Positions 31,026-40,302 are shown, counted from the first letter of the stretch. The stretch is 40,303 bases of DNA from a bacterium (GCA_041648665.1 JBAZOP010000021.1:1-40303), one strand, 5' to 3'. A program made the numbers and translations. The notes: generated from the sequence alone by a model not told the origin.

Positions 31026-34000
31026 TTAGGGTTTCCCAGATATCTCGGTGATCGATTCCACGGCGCCGTTGCGGCCCAAGACCGCCTTTGAGCGCACAGA
31101 GGCGCCGGCGACATCCGTGGCCTCGACCGTGATCTCAATCGGCCACAGCCCCACAGCGGATGCATCCCCCTTTGGGGAGAAGCGCAGCCACCCATCCTCG
31201 ATCCCGTCTATCCAGTGGTCCAGGGCGCCGCCGTGCCTTGCCCTTATCCATGCGCGATATTTGAGTTTGTCGCCCGTGGGATCGGTGAAGGCGAACCTCG
31301 CCTTGCCCAAAACACCGTTGAAACCTATGTCCAAGATCCTGCCGGAGGGCGCCTCATTGGAGTTCCAATAGATAAAGCCCATGCTGCCCACGACGCGGCC
31401 CGCCTTCTGCATCTCGAATGCCGCGAAGAGATCCGAACCGCCGTAGTCCTTCAGCGGAATCGCGGCCATGGCGTGCGGAGCGTTGAACGAAAATTTGCCG
31501 CCCGGAGACACGTCGTCCTGAGCAGACCTCGGCTCGAAGCGGCCTCCCCCGTGAGGGTAGAGCATCAGCGAGCCGTCTGCGACCCTCGCCATCGAGGCCG
31601 CGCTCACGCTGCGCTCCTGACCCACCACCACGTAGCTCTGCGCCGCAGCACCGCCCTTCGCCTCGACGGCGTCCTCCACCCCGCCCCCGATGGTCGCACT
31701 CGCGGCCCTGCCCGAGGGGGAGAGGGTCATCTTCCAACCTTCCTTGGCCTGTCTGGCCAGATAGGCCTCCCCATCCTCTGAAACGACGAGGGCCTCAAAA
31801 AGCCCCTTGCCCTGGTCCACGCGCAGGACGAAGACCGCCGGCGAATCGATCTCAGGCGCCTCCGAGAGTTCGCAGCGCCAACCCGGCTCCGGGGAATGAC
31901 GGCAGATTCCGATCGAGCTCTTGCCGTCCGCCCGCGCGGCCACGAATATCGGAGGCCGCTTCCCCTGGCCGAGCGCCGTTATGAGCACCCCCTCGATCTC
32001 GCCCGCCTCAGCTATGACCGGCACGAACTCGTGCGAAAGGGCCGCCCCCTCCTCGGCCGATACGACGTCGAGCCCCAGCGTCTCGCTCACGCGCGCCCGC
32101 GACGCCCCCAGCCTGGTCCCGCACCTGACGGCGCCGGCGAACGCGAGCGGCGACTCGCCCAGGATCGTCATGGATTCGATCGACTTCACGTCGCAGGCCG
32201 TCCTGCCATGTTTTGTCGAGAACTCACGGGCATCCGGAATCTGCAGGCGCTCGCCGTAGAGGCGGCAGGATTTATCGCCGGCATCGGGCGACGGTATCTG
32301 CGACGATATTTTGTGATACCGAAGATAGCCGCGGCCGGTCGAGGCGAACACGCTGCCGTCCTTCTCTGCTGCGGCTATAAGCACCGGATGTTCTCCAACC
32401 GACGACTCGCAGGCGGTGAAGGAGAACTGCTCCTTCGCCGCGTCCTTTGCACGGAGCACTGCGAAGCCCGCCTTGTCATCCGTCGACCCGCTGACGAGCA
32501 GGATCGCGCTCTCGGGGGAGGAGGGGTGCAGCACGATCGAGTCGTACACCTCCCTCCATGGAATGACGGACGCGCGCGTTCGCGCAGGGTCGAAAAGCCC
32601 TCCGCTCCCGACCGACGACAGGGACTCTGCCGCTGCAGGGGCAGCGCCGCCGCCGTCCTTCTCACAGTAGTTGGGCGTGCCGTCAGAGTCGTCATCCTGG
32701 GCGTCCGCCGGATTCGCCGGAACGCAGATCATGTTCTCGGCGTCGCCCAGGCAGGAGAGCTTTCCGCGGATCACGCACGTGCCGACCGTGACCGCGCACG
32801 CCTTGCCGCCGCCCGTCACATCGTCGACCACACCGTTGCAGTCGTCGTCCACACCCATATTGGAGCACTTCTCCGGGACAGGGTCCCCAGGCAGGCACCG
32901 GACTTCTTTGCCGTCCTGGCAGGCGGCGACCTCCCTCATGCACGCGCCTATCCCGCATTGCCTGGCGCCGAGATCCTCGTCCACCTCACCGTCGCAATCG
33001 TCGTCGATGCCGTTGCACTCCTCAGCGCGGCCGAAGAGCGACTGCACGCAGACCATCAGCCCGTCGGGCTGACAGATGTACACCCCCTTCGCACAGGGAC
33101 CGGTCTTTTCGGCGATGGCGCACTCGCTGCCCGGGACCGCCGGCAGATCCGCGCAGCCCCCGCAGGCGTTTTTCGAACCCCGTCCGATCGGATCGTGGAT
33201 GCAGCCCAGCGCCACATCGCACGAATCCTCGGTGCATTCATTATTGTCGTCGCACGCGAGCATGATACCGCCCGCGCATTCGCCCTCGATGCAGACCTCG
33301 TTCATTGTGCAGGAGTCGCCGTCGTCGCAGGAGAGGCCCCCTGCGGCCGGCTCGTGAGAACACCTTCCATCCCTGCAGACGTCGATCGTACAGGGATTTT
33401 CGTCGGTCATGCACTTGGCCCCGTCGGTCATCGCCGCGTCGAAGGAGCATGTCGCGGCGCCCTTCTCTTCCGCGGAGCAGGCGAAGAGCCCGGTCGCGCA
33501 CACATCGCCGCCGGACACCCTGCACTTTTCGCCGATCTTCCCGGGGAGCTCGCCGCAGCCTTTGCACTCGTTCTGCACCTCCTCGTCGATCTCGCCGTCG
33601 CAGTCGTTGTCCAGCCCGTCGCAGATCTCCTTTGCGGACGCGACGGGGCCAACGCTGCACTCGAGCTCGCCGGTGGCGGGTTTGCAGACGAATACGCCGT
33701 CCCTGGCGCACATGCCGAGGAGGTTGTTCGAGCACGCGCCCCCGAGGCCCGGCGCATCCGTGTCGATCTGGCCGTCGCAGTCGTCGTCTATCCCGTTGCC
33801 GCAGATCTCCGCAGCCGGCTCGGCCGGTTTGGCGGAACAGGTGAGAGAGAGCCCGTCTGCAGAGCAGATCATCTTGCCCGCCGCCTTGCACGCGCCCACA
33901 CCCTCGTAGCAGGTGCGGCCGAGATCGGCGTATCCCTCGTCCACCTTGCCGTCGCAGTTGTTGTCTATATCGTCGCCGCAGAGCTCTGGACCGGGCTCAG

Positions 34001-34724
34001 CCGGCGCGCACTGAGCTGCTTTCCCGCCGGAGCATGCGGCCACCCTGCGCATGCATGCCCCGACGCCGCAGCTGATCTCGCCCAGATCCTCGTCGACCTT
34101 GCCGTCGCAGTCGTTGTCCAGCCCGTCGCAGATCTCCTGCGCAGGCTCGCCCGGCACCGCGTCGCAGAGCGCGCCCGAGCCGTCCGGCCTGCACGAGATC
34201 CTTCCGGAGGCCTGGCAGACGCCGAGGCCGACAGTGCAGCGGCCGCCCACGTTGAAACCGTCATCGATGAGTCCGTTGCAGTTGTTGTCCGCCCCATCGC
34301 AGCGCTCGACCGCGTCGGGGTGGACGGACGCATCGCGATCGTTGCAGTCGCCGCTGCAGGTAGTGTAGCCGTCGTCGTCGCGGTCAAAGCCGTCGTCGAT
34401 ACGCCCGTTGCAATCGTCGTCCTCTCCGTTGCAGAGCTCCATCCTCTCGCCCGGGTTGATAGTGGGTTCGCAGACAGGGCCGCGGCCCTCGCAGTTCCAT
34501 ATGCCCCTACCGCAGATCCCGGGTTTGCCCGTCTTGCACGGCTGGTTGCAGGCAACGCACTCCCGCGTCGAGGAATGGAAGGAATAGCCGGCCGCGCATT
34601 TCTCCTCTGCCGCCGCATCCGGTTCATCCTGAATGGCTTCCTGCGCTGACGATAAATAAGAAAAGGTTAATGATACCAAAAGGATAGAGGATATTATGAG
34701 GATACGTCGAGCCTTGCCCAGCAT
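31026..34724 (-). CDS. giant secreted Cys-rich protein with eight CDGxDNDCDGxVDE (MopRIP-type) repeats
   Basis: 1232 residues from ATG 34724, which begins a signal peptide (MLGKARRILIISSILLVSL, cleavage near SSA-QEA); the GTG at 34787 adds 21 residues. Residues ~43-690 are Cys-rich. Eight acidic repeats start near 98, 142, 199, 249, 308, 368, 570 and 620 (for example CDGLDNDCDGKVDE), with DxDxD-type calcium-binding spacing. They match the putative metal-binding motif of large secreted proteins common in Myxococcota and relatives. Near 440-510 is a second motif type (NPCTIDVCRDGRCSHEP). Residues ~700-1232 are Cys-poor and beta-rich, perhaps a propeller plus an Ig-like end. No membrane anchor or sorting signal seen. 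It lies between purH and purD, all on one strand; why is unknown. Confidence 0.8.
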   Translation of the reverse strand: MLGKARRILIISSILLVSLTFSYLSSAQEAIQDEPDAAAEEKCAAGYSFHSSTRECVACNQPCKTGKPGICGRGIWNCEGRGPVCEPTINPGERMELCNGEDDDCNGRIDDGFDRDDDGYTTCSGDCNDRDASVHPDAVERCDGADNNCNGLIDDGFNVGGRCTVGLGVCQASGRISCRPDGSGALCDAVPGEPAQEICDGLDNDCDGKVDEDLGEISCGVGACMRRVAACSGGKAAQCAPAEPGPELCGDDIDNNCDGKVDEGYADLGRTCYEGVGACKAAGKMICSADGLSLTCSAKPAEPAAEICGNGIDDDCDGQIDTDAPGLGGACSNNLLGMCARDGVFVCKPATGELECSVGPVASAKEICDGLDNDCDGEIDEEVQNECKGCGELPGKIGEKCRVSGGDVCATGLFACSAEEKGAATCSFDAAMTDGAKCMTDENPCTIDVCRDGRCSHEPAAGGLSCDDGDSCTMNEVCIEGECAGGIMLACDDNNECTEDSCDVALGCIHDPIGRGSKNACGGCADLPAVPGSECAIAEKTGPCAKGVYICQPDGLMVCVQSLFGRAEECNGIDDDCDGEVDEDLGARQCGIGACMREVAACQDGKEVRCLPGDPVPEKCSNMGVDDDCNGVVDDVTGGGKACAVTVGTCVIRGKLSCLGDAENMICVPANPADAQDDDSDGTPNYCEKDGGGAAPAAAESLSSVGSGGLFDPARTRASVIPWREVYDSIVLHPSSPESAILLVSGSTDDKAGFAVLRAKDAAKEQFSFTACESSVGEHPVLIAAAEKDGSVFASTGRGYLRYHKISSQIPSPDAGDKSCRLYGERLQIPDAREFSTKHGRTACDVKSIESMTILGESPLAFAGAVRCGTRLGASRARVSETLGLDVVSAEEGAALSHEFVPVIAEAGEIEGVLITALGQGKRPPIFVAARADGKSSIGICRHSPEPGWRCELSEAPEIDSPAVFVLRVDQGKGLFEALVVSEDGEAYLARQAKEGWKMTLSPSGRAASATIGGGVEDAVEAKGGAAAQSYVVVGQERSVSAASMARVADGSLMLYPHGGGRFEPRSAQDDVSPGGKFSFNAPHAMAAIPLKDYGGSDLFAAFEMQKAGRVVGSMGFIYWNSNEAPSGRILDIGFNGVLGKARFAFTDPTGDKLKYRAWIRARHGGALDHWIDGIEDGWLRFSPKGDASAVGLWPIEITVEATDVAGASVRSKAVLGRNGAVESITEISGKP

Positions 34725-34792
34725 GGGGAGCAAGATAAATTGAGCCGCGTCCCAGATCAAGAGAATAGCGGAGATTTTGCGCGTCACAAATT

Positions 34793-36379
34793 TCAGTGCC
34801 TGAAGTGCCTCACCCCTGTGAATACCATCGCCATATCGTGTTCATCCGCCGCAGCGATCGCCTCTTCGTCGCGGACAGAGCCGCCGGGCTGGACCACCGC
34901 AGTCGCGCCCGCCCCTGCGGCAGCGTCCACGCCGTCGCGGAACGGGAAGAACGCGTCAGATGCGATGACCGAGCCCGAAAGGTCGAGCTTCGCGTCGGCG
35001 GCCTTCATCACCGCGACCTTGGCCGAGTCGACCCGGCTCATCTGGCCTGCGCCGATGCCGATCGCGCGGCCGCCCTTCGCGTAGACGATGGCGTTCGATT
35101 TGACGTGTTTGGCTATGCGCCACGCGAACTCGAGGTCGCGCCACTCCGCCTCGGTGGGGGCGCGCCTGGTGACCACCTTGCCCTCGCGCACGGACTCGCG
35201 GCTCGTGTCGCGATCCTGGACGAGCAGCCCGCCCACGACCTTGCGCGTGTTCCATCCCGACGGCGTGAACGGCTCGCCCAGCCCCGGGAGTTCGAGCAGC
35301 CTCAGGTTCTTCTTCTTGGAGAGGATCTCCAGCGAGGGCTTATCAAAGGAGGGCGCCACTATCACCTCGAAGAAGGTCTCGCCGATCTTTGTCGCGGTGG
35401 CCGCGTCCATCGGTTTGTTGAGGCCGATTATCCCTCCGAAGGATGATAGGGGGTCGCACCCGAAGGCATTCTCATATGCCTCTGCGAGCGACTTGTCCGA
35501 GACCGCCGCGCCGCAGGGGTTCGCGTGCTTCACGATCACCGCGGCGTACTTGCTGTTCGCGAGGTCCTTCACCATCCCCAGCACCGCGTCCGCGTCCATG
35601 ATGTTGTTGTACGAGAGCTCCTTGCCCTGGAGCTGGCGCGCGTTCACGATCGCAGGCTCGGATATGCCTGCCGGATCGCGGTAGAACGCCGCCTTCTGGT
35701 GCGGGTTCTCGCCATAGCGCAGGGATTGAACGAGCTCGAAGGTGAACCCCACGTTCGCAGGCATATCGAGCTTCTTGCCGTCGTCGTCCATCGAGCTGAG
35801 ATACGATATGATCGCAGAGTCGTAGCGGGCAGTGGCGGCGAAGACCTTCTTGGCGAGGCGGAACCTGGTCTCTTTCGTGAGGGCGCCTCTGTTCCGGTCC
35901 ATCTCCTCGATCAGACCGGCGTAGTCCGCGCTGTCCACCACGACCGCAACGTCCTCGTGGTTCTTCGCGGCCGAGCGCAGCATCGTGGGGCCGCCGATGT
36001 CTATGTTCTCGATCGCGTCTTCGAATCTGCAGCCCGGTTTCGCGATCGTGGCCTCGAACGGGTAGAGGTTGACCGCGACCAGGTCGATCGGGCCGATGTC
36101 GTTGCGCCTCATCTCATCGGCGTGTTTGGGATCAGACCTTCGGCCCAGAAGGCCGCCGTGTATCTTCGGGTGAAGGGTCTTGAGCCTGCCGTCCAGTATC
36201 TCGGGCGAGCCGGTGTAATCGGCGACGTCGATCACGGGGACCCCGGCGTCGCGCAGCGCCTTCGCCGTGCCGCCGGTGGAGATGATCTCCACCCCCCTCT
36301 TTTGCAGGGCCTTTGAGAATTCGACCACCCCGGTCTTGTCGGACACGCTGATCAGAGCCCTTGAAATCCTGTTCATCAT
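34793..36379 (-). CDS. purH: bifunctional AICAR transformylase/IMP cyclohydrolase
   Basis: 528-residue enzyme catalysing the last two steps to IMP. The N-terminal IMP cyclohydrolase domain shows RALISVSDKTGVVEFSKAL, IISTGGTAKAL and LKTLHPKIHGGLL. The C-terminal transformylase domain shows LRYGENPHQKAAFYRD, LSYNNIMDADAV, VIVKHANPCGAA, GRAIGIGAGQMSRVDS and SDAFFPFRDGVDAAA. Length normal. A GGGAGAG site precedes the ATG-ATG start. It follows the MCE gene by 29 bases, so it may be co-transcribed with the lipid-transport genes. Confidence 0.97.
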   Translation of the reverse strand: MMNRISRALISVSDKTGVVEFSKALQKRGVEIISTGGTAKALRDAGVPVIDVADYTGSPEILDGRLKTLHPKIHGGLLGRRSDPKHADEMRRNDIGPIDLVAVNLYPFEATIAKPGCRFEDAIENIDIGGPTMLRSAAKNHEDVAVVVDSADYAGLIEEMDRNRGALTKETRFRLAKKVFAATARYDSAIISYLSSMDDDGKKLDMPANVGFTFELVQSLRYGENPHQKAAFYRDPAGISEPAIVNARQLQGKELSYNNIMDADAVLGMVKDLANSKYAAVIVKHANPCGAAVSDKSLAEAYENAFGCDPLSSFGGIIGLNKPMDAATATKIGETFFEVIVAPSFDKPSLEILSKKKNLRLLELPGLGEPFTPSGWNTRKVVGGLLVQDRDTSRESVREGKVVTRRAPTEAEWRDLEFAWRIAKHVKSNAIVYAKGGRAIGIGAGQMSRVDSAKVAVMKAADAKLDLSGSVIASDAFFPFRDGVDAAAGAGATAVVQPGGSVRDEEAIAAADEHDMAMVFTGVRHFRH

Positions 36380-36408
36380 CTCTCCCTTTCTCCCTTCACA
36401 AAATGCGG

Positions 36409-37773
36409 TTATTTCACCATGCTGGCGCCCAGCGGGGCCACGCGCTTCAAGTGTTCGTCCACGAAGCGGAAGCCCGCGCCGAAGAACCAGTCAGGCCTGT
36501 TGGTGGGCGCTATGACGTCGTTCGCGCCTCCGATCAGGTAGAAGTTGTCCGTGATATCGATGTCGCCCGACAGCTTGAGCGTCGGCCTCTCGCCATAGCG
36601 AGTCTGGAAGTCGTACGCGGAGGCGTGGAGCCCCACAGGCCCCTTCTCGTAGTCTATGCCCACGCCGCCGGTGGATTCTATGATTCCGCCCCTGACCTGG
36701 AAGTCGTAGAACTTCTTCGCCAGCTGGGCCGAGACCCGGAGGGCGTTGCGGTTGATCGTGGATGTGTCGGTGGTGACCGTCGTCGTGTTGTTGCCGACCG
36801 TGACGTCGGTGGTGCGGGTCACGTGGGTCGGGTTCGGGTTCGGGTCGGAGACCAGGCCCAGCATGAACGCGGAGTCAGGCGACGGCCTTATGGTGAAGTC
36901 GACGTAGTTCTTGAAATCCTCGGTCTGGGTCAGGTACTCGAGGTGATAGCCGATCTCGGTCTCGAACCGCTTGAACCCGCCGAGCGTCTGGTTGAGATTG
37001 TCCGCCGCCTCGTTGAGCTTGTCCACGGTCTCGTCGTCGTTGATGAGGCGGCCCACCGTGCCCTTGCCCTCGTCGATCTTGCGCGTGATCGAGGCGATGC
37101 GCTGCATCGACTCCTCCACGTCCGCCTTGCCCTGGGACATCACCTCCGTGAGGTGCTCCGAGAGCTCGGCCAGGTTCTCGCTTATGCGGTTGACGTTCTC
37201 CGAGTTCTGGAGCGCGAGGGTCTTGATCGTCTCGGTGAACTGGTCGAGGTTGTTCACTATCCTGTTGATGGGCGCGCTCTCGTCTTCGCCCACCATGGTC
37301 TTGAGCGAGCCGGTGACATGTTTGATGTCCGCCGCGATCTCGTTGAACTGATTGACCAGCGAGTTCATGTCTCCGGTGCGGAAGGAGTACGGTATCATGC
37401 CCTCCTCTTTCAGGATCGGCAGATCCGGAGTGCCCGGGATCACCTCGACGTAGGTCTCTCCAAGAAAACCCCTGGTGCGCAGCACCGCCGTGCTGTCCTC
37501 GGAGAGCCTCACCTCGTCCGAGAGCGCCAGCGTGACCAGCGCCTTTCTCGAACCCACGAGCTCTATGTCCTTGACCACGCCGACCTGCACGCCGGCGAGT
37601 TCGACCGGGGCCTTGAGTTTGAGGCCGGTCGCATTCTCGAACTCTGTCTTGAGGAGATAGCCGCCGCCGTGCACGGAGGTCCTGTCACCCACGCGGAAGG
37701 TCGCCCACGCGAGCAACACGAGGATCGCCGCTGCGAACGCCCCGACCTTGAACTCGGTGGTGAACTTTATCAC
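36409..37773 (-). CDS. mlaD: MCE-domain (MlaD-like) protein with a beta-rich C-terminal domain
   Basis: 454 residues, GTG start overlapping the mlaF stop (GTGA), strong AGGGAGGGGGA site. One N-terminal membrane helix (~8-26), MCE domain ~38-116 (LKAPVELAGVQVGVVKDIEL, LRTRGFLGETYVEVIPG), long helical region ~135-265 and then ~270-440 rich in alternating strands (FKNYVDFTIRPSPDSAFMLGLVSD, FYDFQVRGGIIESTGGVGIDY, FYLIGGANDV, WFFGAGFRFVDEHLK). MCE proteins form hexameric lipid-carrying rings or tubes across the periplasm. The C-terminal part looks like an outer-membrane barrel end, which would let one protein span the envelope; that is inference. Encoded with mlaE and mlaF. Confidence 0.88.
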   Translation of the reverse strand: MIKFTTEFKVGAFAAAILVLLAWATFRVGDRTSVHGGGYLLKTEFENATGLKLKAPVELAGVQVGVVKDIELVGSRKALVTLALSDEVRLSEDSTAVLRTRGFLGETYVEVIPGTPDLPILKEEGMIPYSFRTGDMNSLVNQFNEIAADIKHVTGSLKTMVGEDESAPINRIVNNLDQFTETIKTLALQNSENVNRISENLAELSEHLTEVMSQGKADVEESMQRIASITRKIDEGKGTVGRLINDDETVDKLNEAADNLNQTLGGFKRFETEIGYHLEYLTQTEDFKNYVDFTIRPSPDSAFMLGLVSDPNPNPTHVTRTTDVTVGNNTTTVTTDTSTINRNALRVSAQLAKKFYDFQVRGGIIESTGGVGIDYEKGPVGLHASAYDFQTRYGERPTLKLSGDIDITDNFYLIGGANDVIAPTNRPDWFFGAGFRFVDEHLKRVAPLGASMVK

Positions 37774-38525
37774 TCCCCCTCCCTCTTCCCTGCGCCTATG
37801 CCCCCTGCTGCGAGAAACGCGCGGACCACGGGATTCGACGAGCGCCTGAACGCGTCGGGCGCGCTCTTCTCCACTATGCGGCCGTCATGGATCATCGCAA
37901 TCTGGTCTGCCACGCGAAAAGCCGAGCTGATATCGTGGCTTATGACGATGGAGGTAACGCGGAGCTCTTTCTGCATTGAGAGTATCAGGTTGTCAATAGC
38001 CAGGGTCATCACCGGGTCGAGGCCGGTCGTCGGCTCGTCGTATAGTACTATGGCCGGCGCGAGCACGAGCGCGCGCGCCAGCCCCACGCGCTTGCGCATA
38101 CCGCCGGAGAGCTCGGAGGGCATCTTGTCGACGGCCCCCTCCAGGCCGACGAGGGCCAGCTTCTGTCTCACGATCCTCTCTACGTCCGGCATCGCCCGGC
38201 CCCTCGCGCTCTCGATCAGAGGGAAGGCCACGTTCTCGAACACTGAGAGCGAGTCGAAGAGCGCCGCGCTCTGGAAGAGCATGCCGAAGCGGCGCCTGAA
38301 ATCCGTGAGCTCCTTGTCGCCCAACCTGGATATGTCCACCCCGTCGACCTTCACGCTGCCGTGGTCTGGGGAGAGCAGGCCTATGATGTGCCGAAGCAGC
38401 ACGGTCTTGCCGGAGCCGGAGGGACCGAGGATGACGGTGATCTTGCCCTTTGGAATCTCAAGATCGATGCCCTTGAGAACCGCCGTGCCGTTGAAAGATT
38501 TGTGGACGTTTTTTATTTCGATCAT
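37770..38525 (-). CDS. mlaF: MlaF-like ABC transporter ATP-binding protein
   Basis: 251-residue ATPase that powers the MlaE permease/MCE lipid transporter. Walker A GPSGSGKT, Q-loop FQSAALFDSLSVFENVAF, signature LSGGMRKRVGLARAL, Walker B AIVLYDEPTTGLDP and H-loop VISHD are all intact. The start ATG (MIEIKNVHKSFNG) overlaps the mlaE stop as ATGA; the open frame extending to 39230 runs antisense-free through mlaE in another frame and is not coding. Confidence 0.95.
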   Translation of the reverse strand: MIEIKNVHKSFNGTAVLKGIDLEIPKGKITVILGPSGSGKTVLLRHIIGLLSPDHGSVKVDGVDISRLGDKELTDFRRRFGMLFQSAALFDSLSVFENVAFPLIESARGRAMPDVERIVRQKLALVGLEGAVDKMPSELSGGMRKRVGLARALVLAPAIVLYDEPTTGLDPVMTLAIDNLILSMQKELRVTSIVISHDISSAFRVADQIAMIHDGRIVEKSAPDAFRRSSNPVVRAFLAAGGIGAGKREGE

Positions 38526-39334
38526 TTGGACACGTACTCCAGTATCCACGTGGTCAGGAAGTAATCCACGATCAGGATCGTGACCGCCGAGACCACCACC
38601 GCGCGCGTCGTGGCCCTGCCCACCCCCTTGGCCCCCCTGCGCGTGTTGAATCCCATGTAGCAGCTTACGCAGGCTATTAGAAAGCCGAAGATCGTGGCCT
38701 TGATCATCCCTCCCCAGATGTCGTCGGCGTCGACGTAGTGATAGAGCTTGGTCATGAACGGACCCTCGCCTATCCCGAGGAGATGGATGCCGACCAGGTA
38801 GGCGCCCAGCACGCCGACGAAGTTGTAGATCATCGTGAGGAGCGGGACCATGAAGGTGGTCGCGACCACGCGCGGCACGACCAGGTACTGGATCGGGCTC
38901 ACTGCCATGGTCTCGAGCGCGTCTATCTGCTCGGTCACCCTCATCGTGCCCAGCTCCGCGGCCATGGCCGAGCAGGCGCGCGCGGTGACCATGAGCGCCG
39001 CGAAGACCGGGGCCATCTCGCGGGTGAGCGAGAGTCCCACCGTCGCGCCGACCATGCTCTCCATGTTGAAGAGCGCGTAGACCTTGCCGGTCTGGAGAGC
39101 GAAGACCGCGCCTGTGAAAATCGCGGTCAGCGAGACGATCCAGACGGACTTCAATCCCACGAACTCCATCTGTTTCGCGAACTGATCGACCCGAAGGGGC
39201 GGGCGAAAGGTCCAGAGCATCGTCTGCCACACGAATTCACACCAGCGCCCCAGCTCCCTCATGAGCGCGATGATCCTGCTGCCGACGATCGTGAAGGTCG
39301 GCGTCACGAGCTGAATTGTTCTCTCTTTTAACAT
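38522..39334 (-). CDS. mlaE: MlaE-family ABC transporter permease
   Basis: 270-residue inner-membrane permease of the MCE-linked lipid transport family. Five or six hydrophobic helices; the conserved segments FVGLKSVWIVSLTAIFTGAVFALQTG, GATVGLSLTREMAPVFAALMVTARACSAMAAELGTMRVTEQIDALETM and PRVVATTFMVPLLT are diagnostic. First gene of mlaE-mlaF-MCE, with overlapping stops and starts. A weak GGA site precedes the ATG. No mlaA, mlaB or mlaC gene is in the window. A MITE-like element lies directly upstream and may carry or displace its promoter. Confidence 0.93.
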   Translation of the reverse strand: MLKERTIQLVTPTFTIVGSRIIALMRELGRWCEFVWQTMLWTFRPPLRVDQFAKQMEFVGLKSVWIVSLTAIFTGAVFALQTGKVYALFNMESMVGATVGLSLTREMAPVFAALMVTARACSAMAAELGTMRVTEQIDALETMAVSPIQYLVVPRVVATTFMVPLLTMIYNFVGVLGAYLVGIHLLGIGEGPFMTKLYHYVDADDIWGGMIKATIFGFLIACVSCYMGFNTRRGAKGVGRATTRAVVVSAVTILIVDYFLTTWILEYVSK

Positions 39335-39345
39335 TTGAGTTCCGT

Positions 39346-39504
39346 GACTAGTACAGTGCAGAGTTAATTTTTCCTAGTTTGTCATCGTTTGTCATCCCCG
39401 AGTGTTTTAATCGGGGATCCAGTCCTGCATTCCCCTTGGCTGGATTCCCGCTTACATCCGCGGGAATGACAACCTTAAAAAATTAACTTTACAGTGTGCT
39501 AGTC
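39346..39504. repeat. MITE-like element with terminal inverted repeats
   Basis: Terminal inverted repeats of 28 bp at 39346-39373 and 39477-39504 match at 23 positions, with GACTAG at the outer ends and AGTTAATTTTT at the inner ends. Inside are two smaller hairpins: CCCCGA...TCGGGG near 39396-39418 and CCCGC...GCGGG near 39447-39464, flanked by GTCATC and AATGACA, the common GTCATCCCCG/CGGGAATGAC repeat type. About 160 bp and no coding capacity. The right end contains the alr stop codon. Confidence 0.7.
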
Positions 39505-40302
39505 GCGCTTGTAGATGCGCGGCATCCTCTTTGAAACGCCGCAGAGTATCTCGTAGGGGATGGTGCCTGCCCAGCCTGCGAGCTCCTTGAGCGTTATGGA
39601 TTCGCCGCCCTGGGCCCCCATGAGCACCACCTCATCGCCCACGGAGACGCCCTCTATGTCCGTCACGTCGATGACGATCATGTCCATGGTCACCCGCCCT
39701 GCCACCGGCGCCCTCCTGCCGCGTATCAATACCTGGGCCTTGCCCGAGAGAGCCCACGGGTATCCGTCGGCATAGCCGATCGGCACGATCGCGAGCCTGG
39801 AGCGTCTCTTAGTCGTGAACGTGCAGCCGTAGCTCACCTTCGAGCCCTCGGGCACGTGCTTGAGCAGCATCACCCTGCTCTCGAGGCCCATCACGAGGTC
39901 GAGGCTGCCCCGCAGGGGATGATCGAAATCGCAGTCCCCGAAGAGCGCGAGACCGGGCCTCGCCCAGACCTCCTCCGCGCCGTCGAACTCAAGGCCCGCG
40001 CCGCGCATTATCGCTGTGGAGTTGGCCGCGTGCCAGACGCGCACAGGGCCGATCGCGGCCTCGATCTCTTTTTTGCAGGAAACGAACTTCTCGATCTGGC
40101 CGGAGGAGAATTCCTCATCACCCGCGTCGGCGAGATGCGTCATCACACCCTCGACGCGCAGGTGCGGACAGGATTTGAATTTTGCGAGCACCTGCGGCAG
40201 TGCCTCGGGCCGGACGCCGAGCCTGGACATGCCGGTGTCGATCTTCAGGTGTACGTCCGCCGAGCGGCCTGCCCTGACCGCCGCCTCCTCGAGGGAATCC
40301 AG
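39499..40302 (-). CDS. alr: alanine racemase, C-terminal part (5' end outside window)
   Basis: The last 267 residues of the PLP enzyme that makes D-alanine for peptidoglycan. The fragment opens within the PLP-binding TIM barrel (HLKIDTGMSRLGV) and contains the catalytic tyrosine loop KVSYGCTF, followed by LAIVPIGYADGYPWALSGKAQVLIRGRRAPVAGRVTMDMIVIDVT. The PLP lysine lies upstream of the window. The C-terminus RIYKRD is followed by a TAG that sits inside the right terminal repeat of the MITE-like element. Confidence 0.94.
   Translation of the reverse strand: MDSLEEAAVRAGRSADVHLKIDTGMSRLGVRPEALPQVLAKFKSCPHLRVEGVMTHLADAGDEEFSSGQIEKFVSCKKEIEAAIGPVRVWHAANSTAIMRGAGLEFDGAEEVWARPGLALFGDCDFDHPLRGSLDLVMGLESRVMLLKHVPEGSKVSYGCTFTTKRRSRLAIVPIGYADGYPWALSGKAQVLIRGRRAPVAGRVTMDMIVIDVTDIEGVSVGDEVVLMGAQGGESITLKELAGWAGTIPYEILCGVSKRMPRIYKRD

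Noticed and set aside
31896..34649. Plus-strand ORF (917 codons) opposite the giant repeat protein
   Set aside because: The minus strand has a signal peptide and canonical Cys repeats; the opposite frame has no recognisable domain.
36361..38583. Plus-strand ORF (740 codons) opposite MCE and mlaF
   Set aside because: Antisense shadow of two intact, recognised genes.
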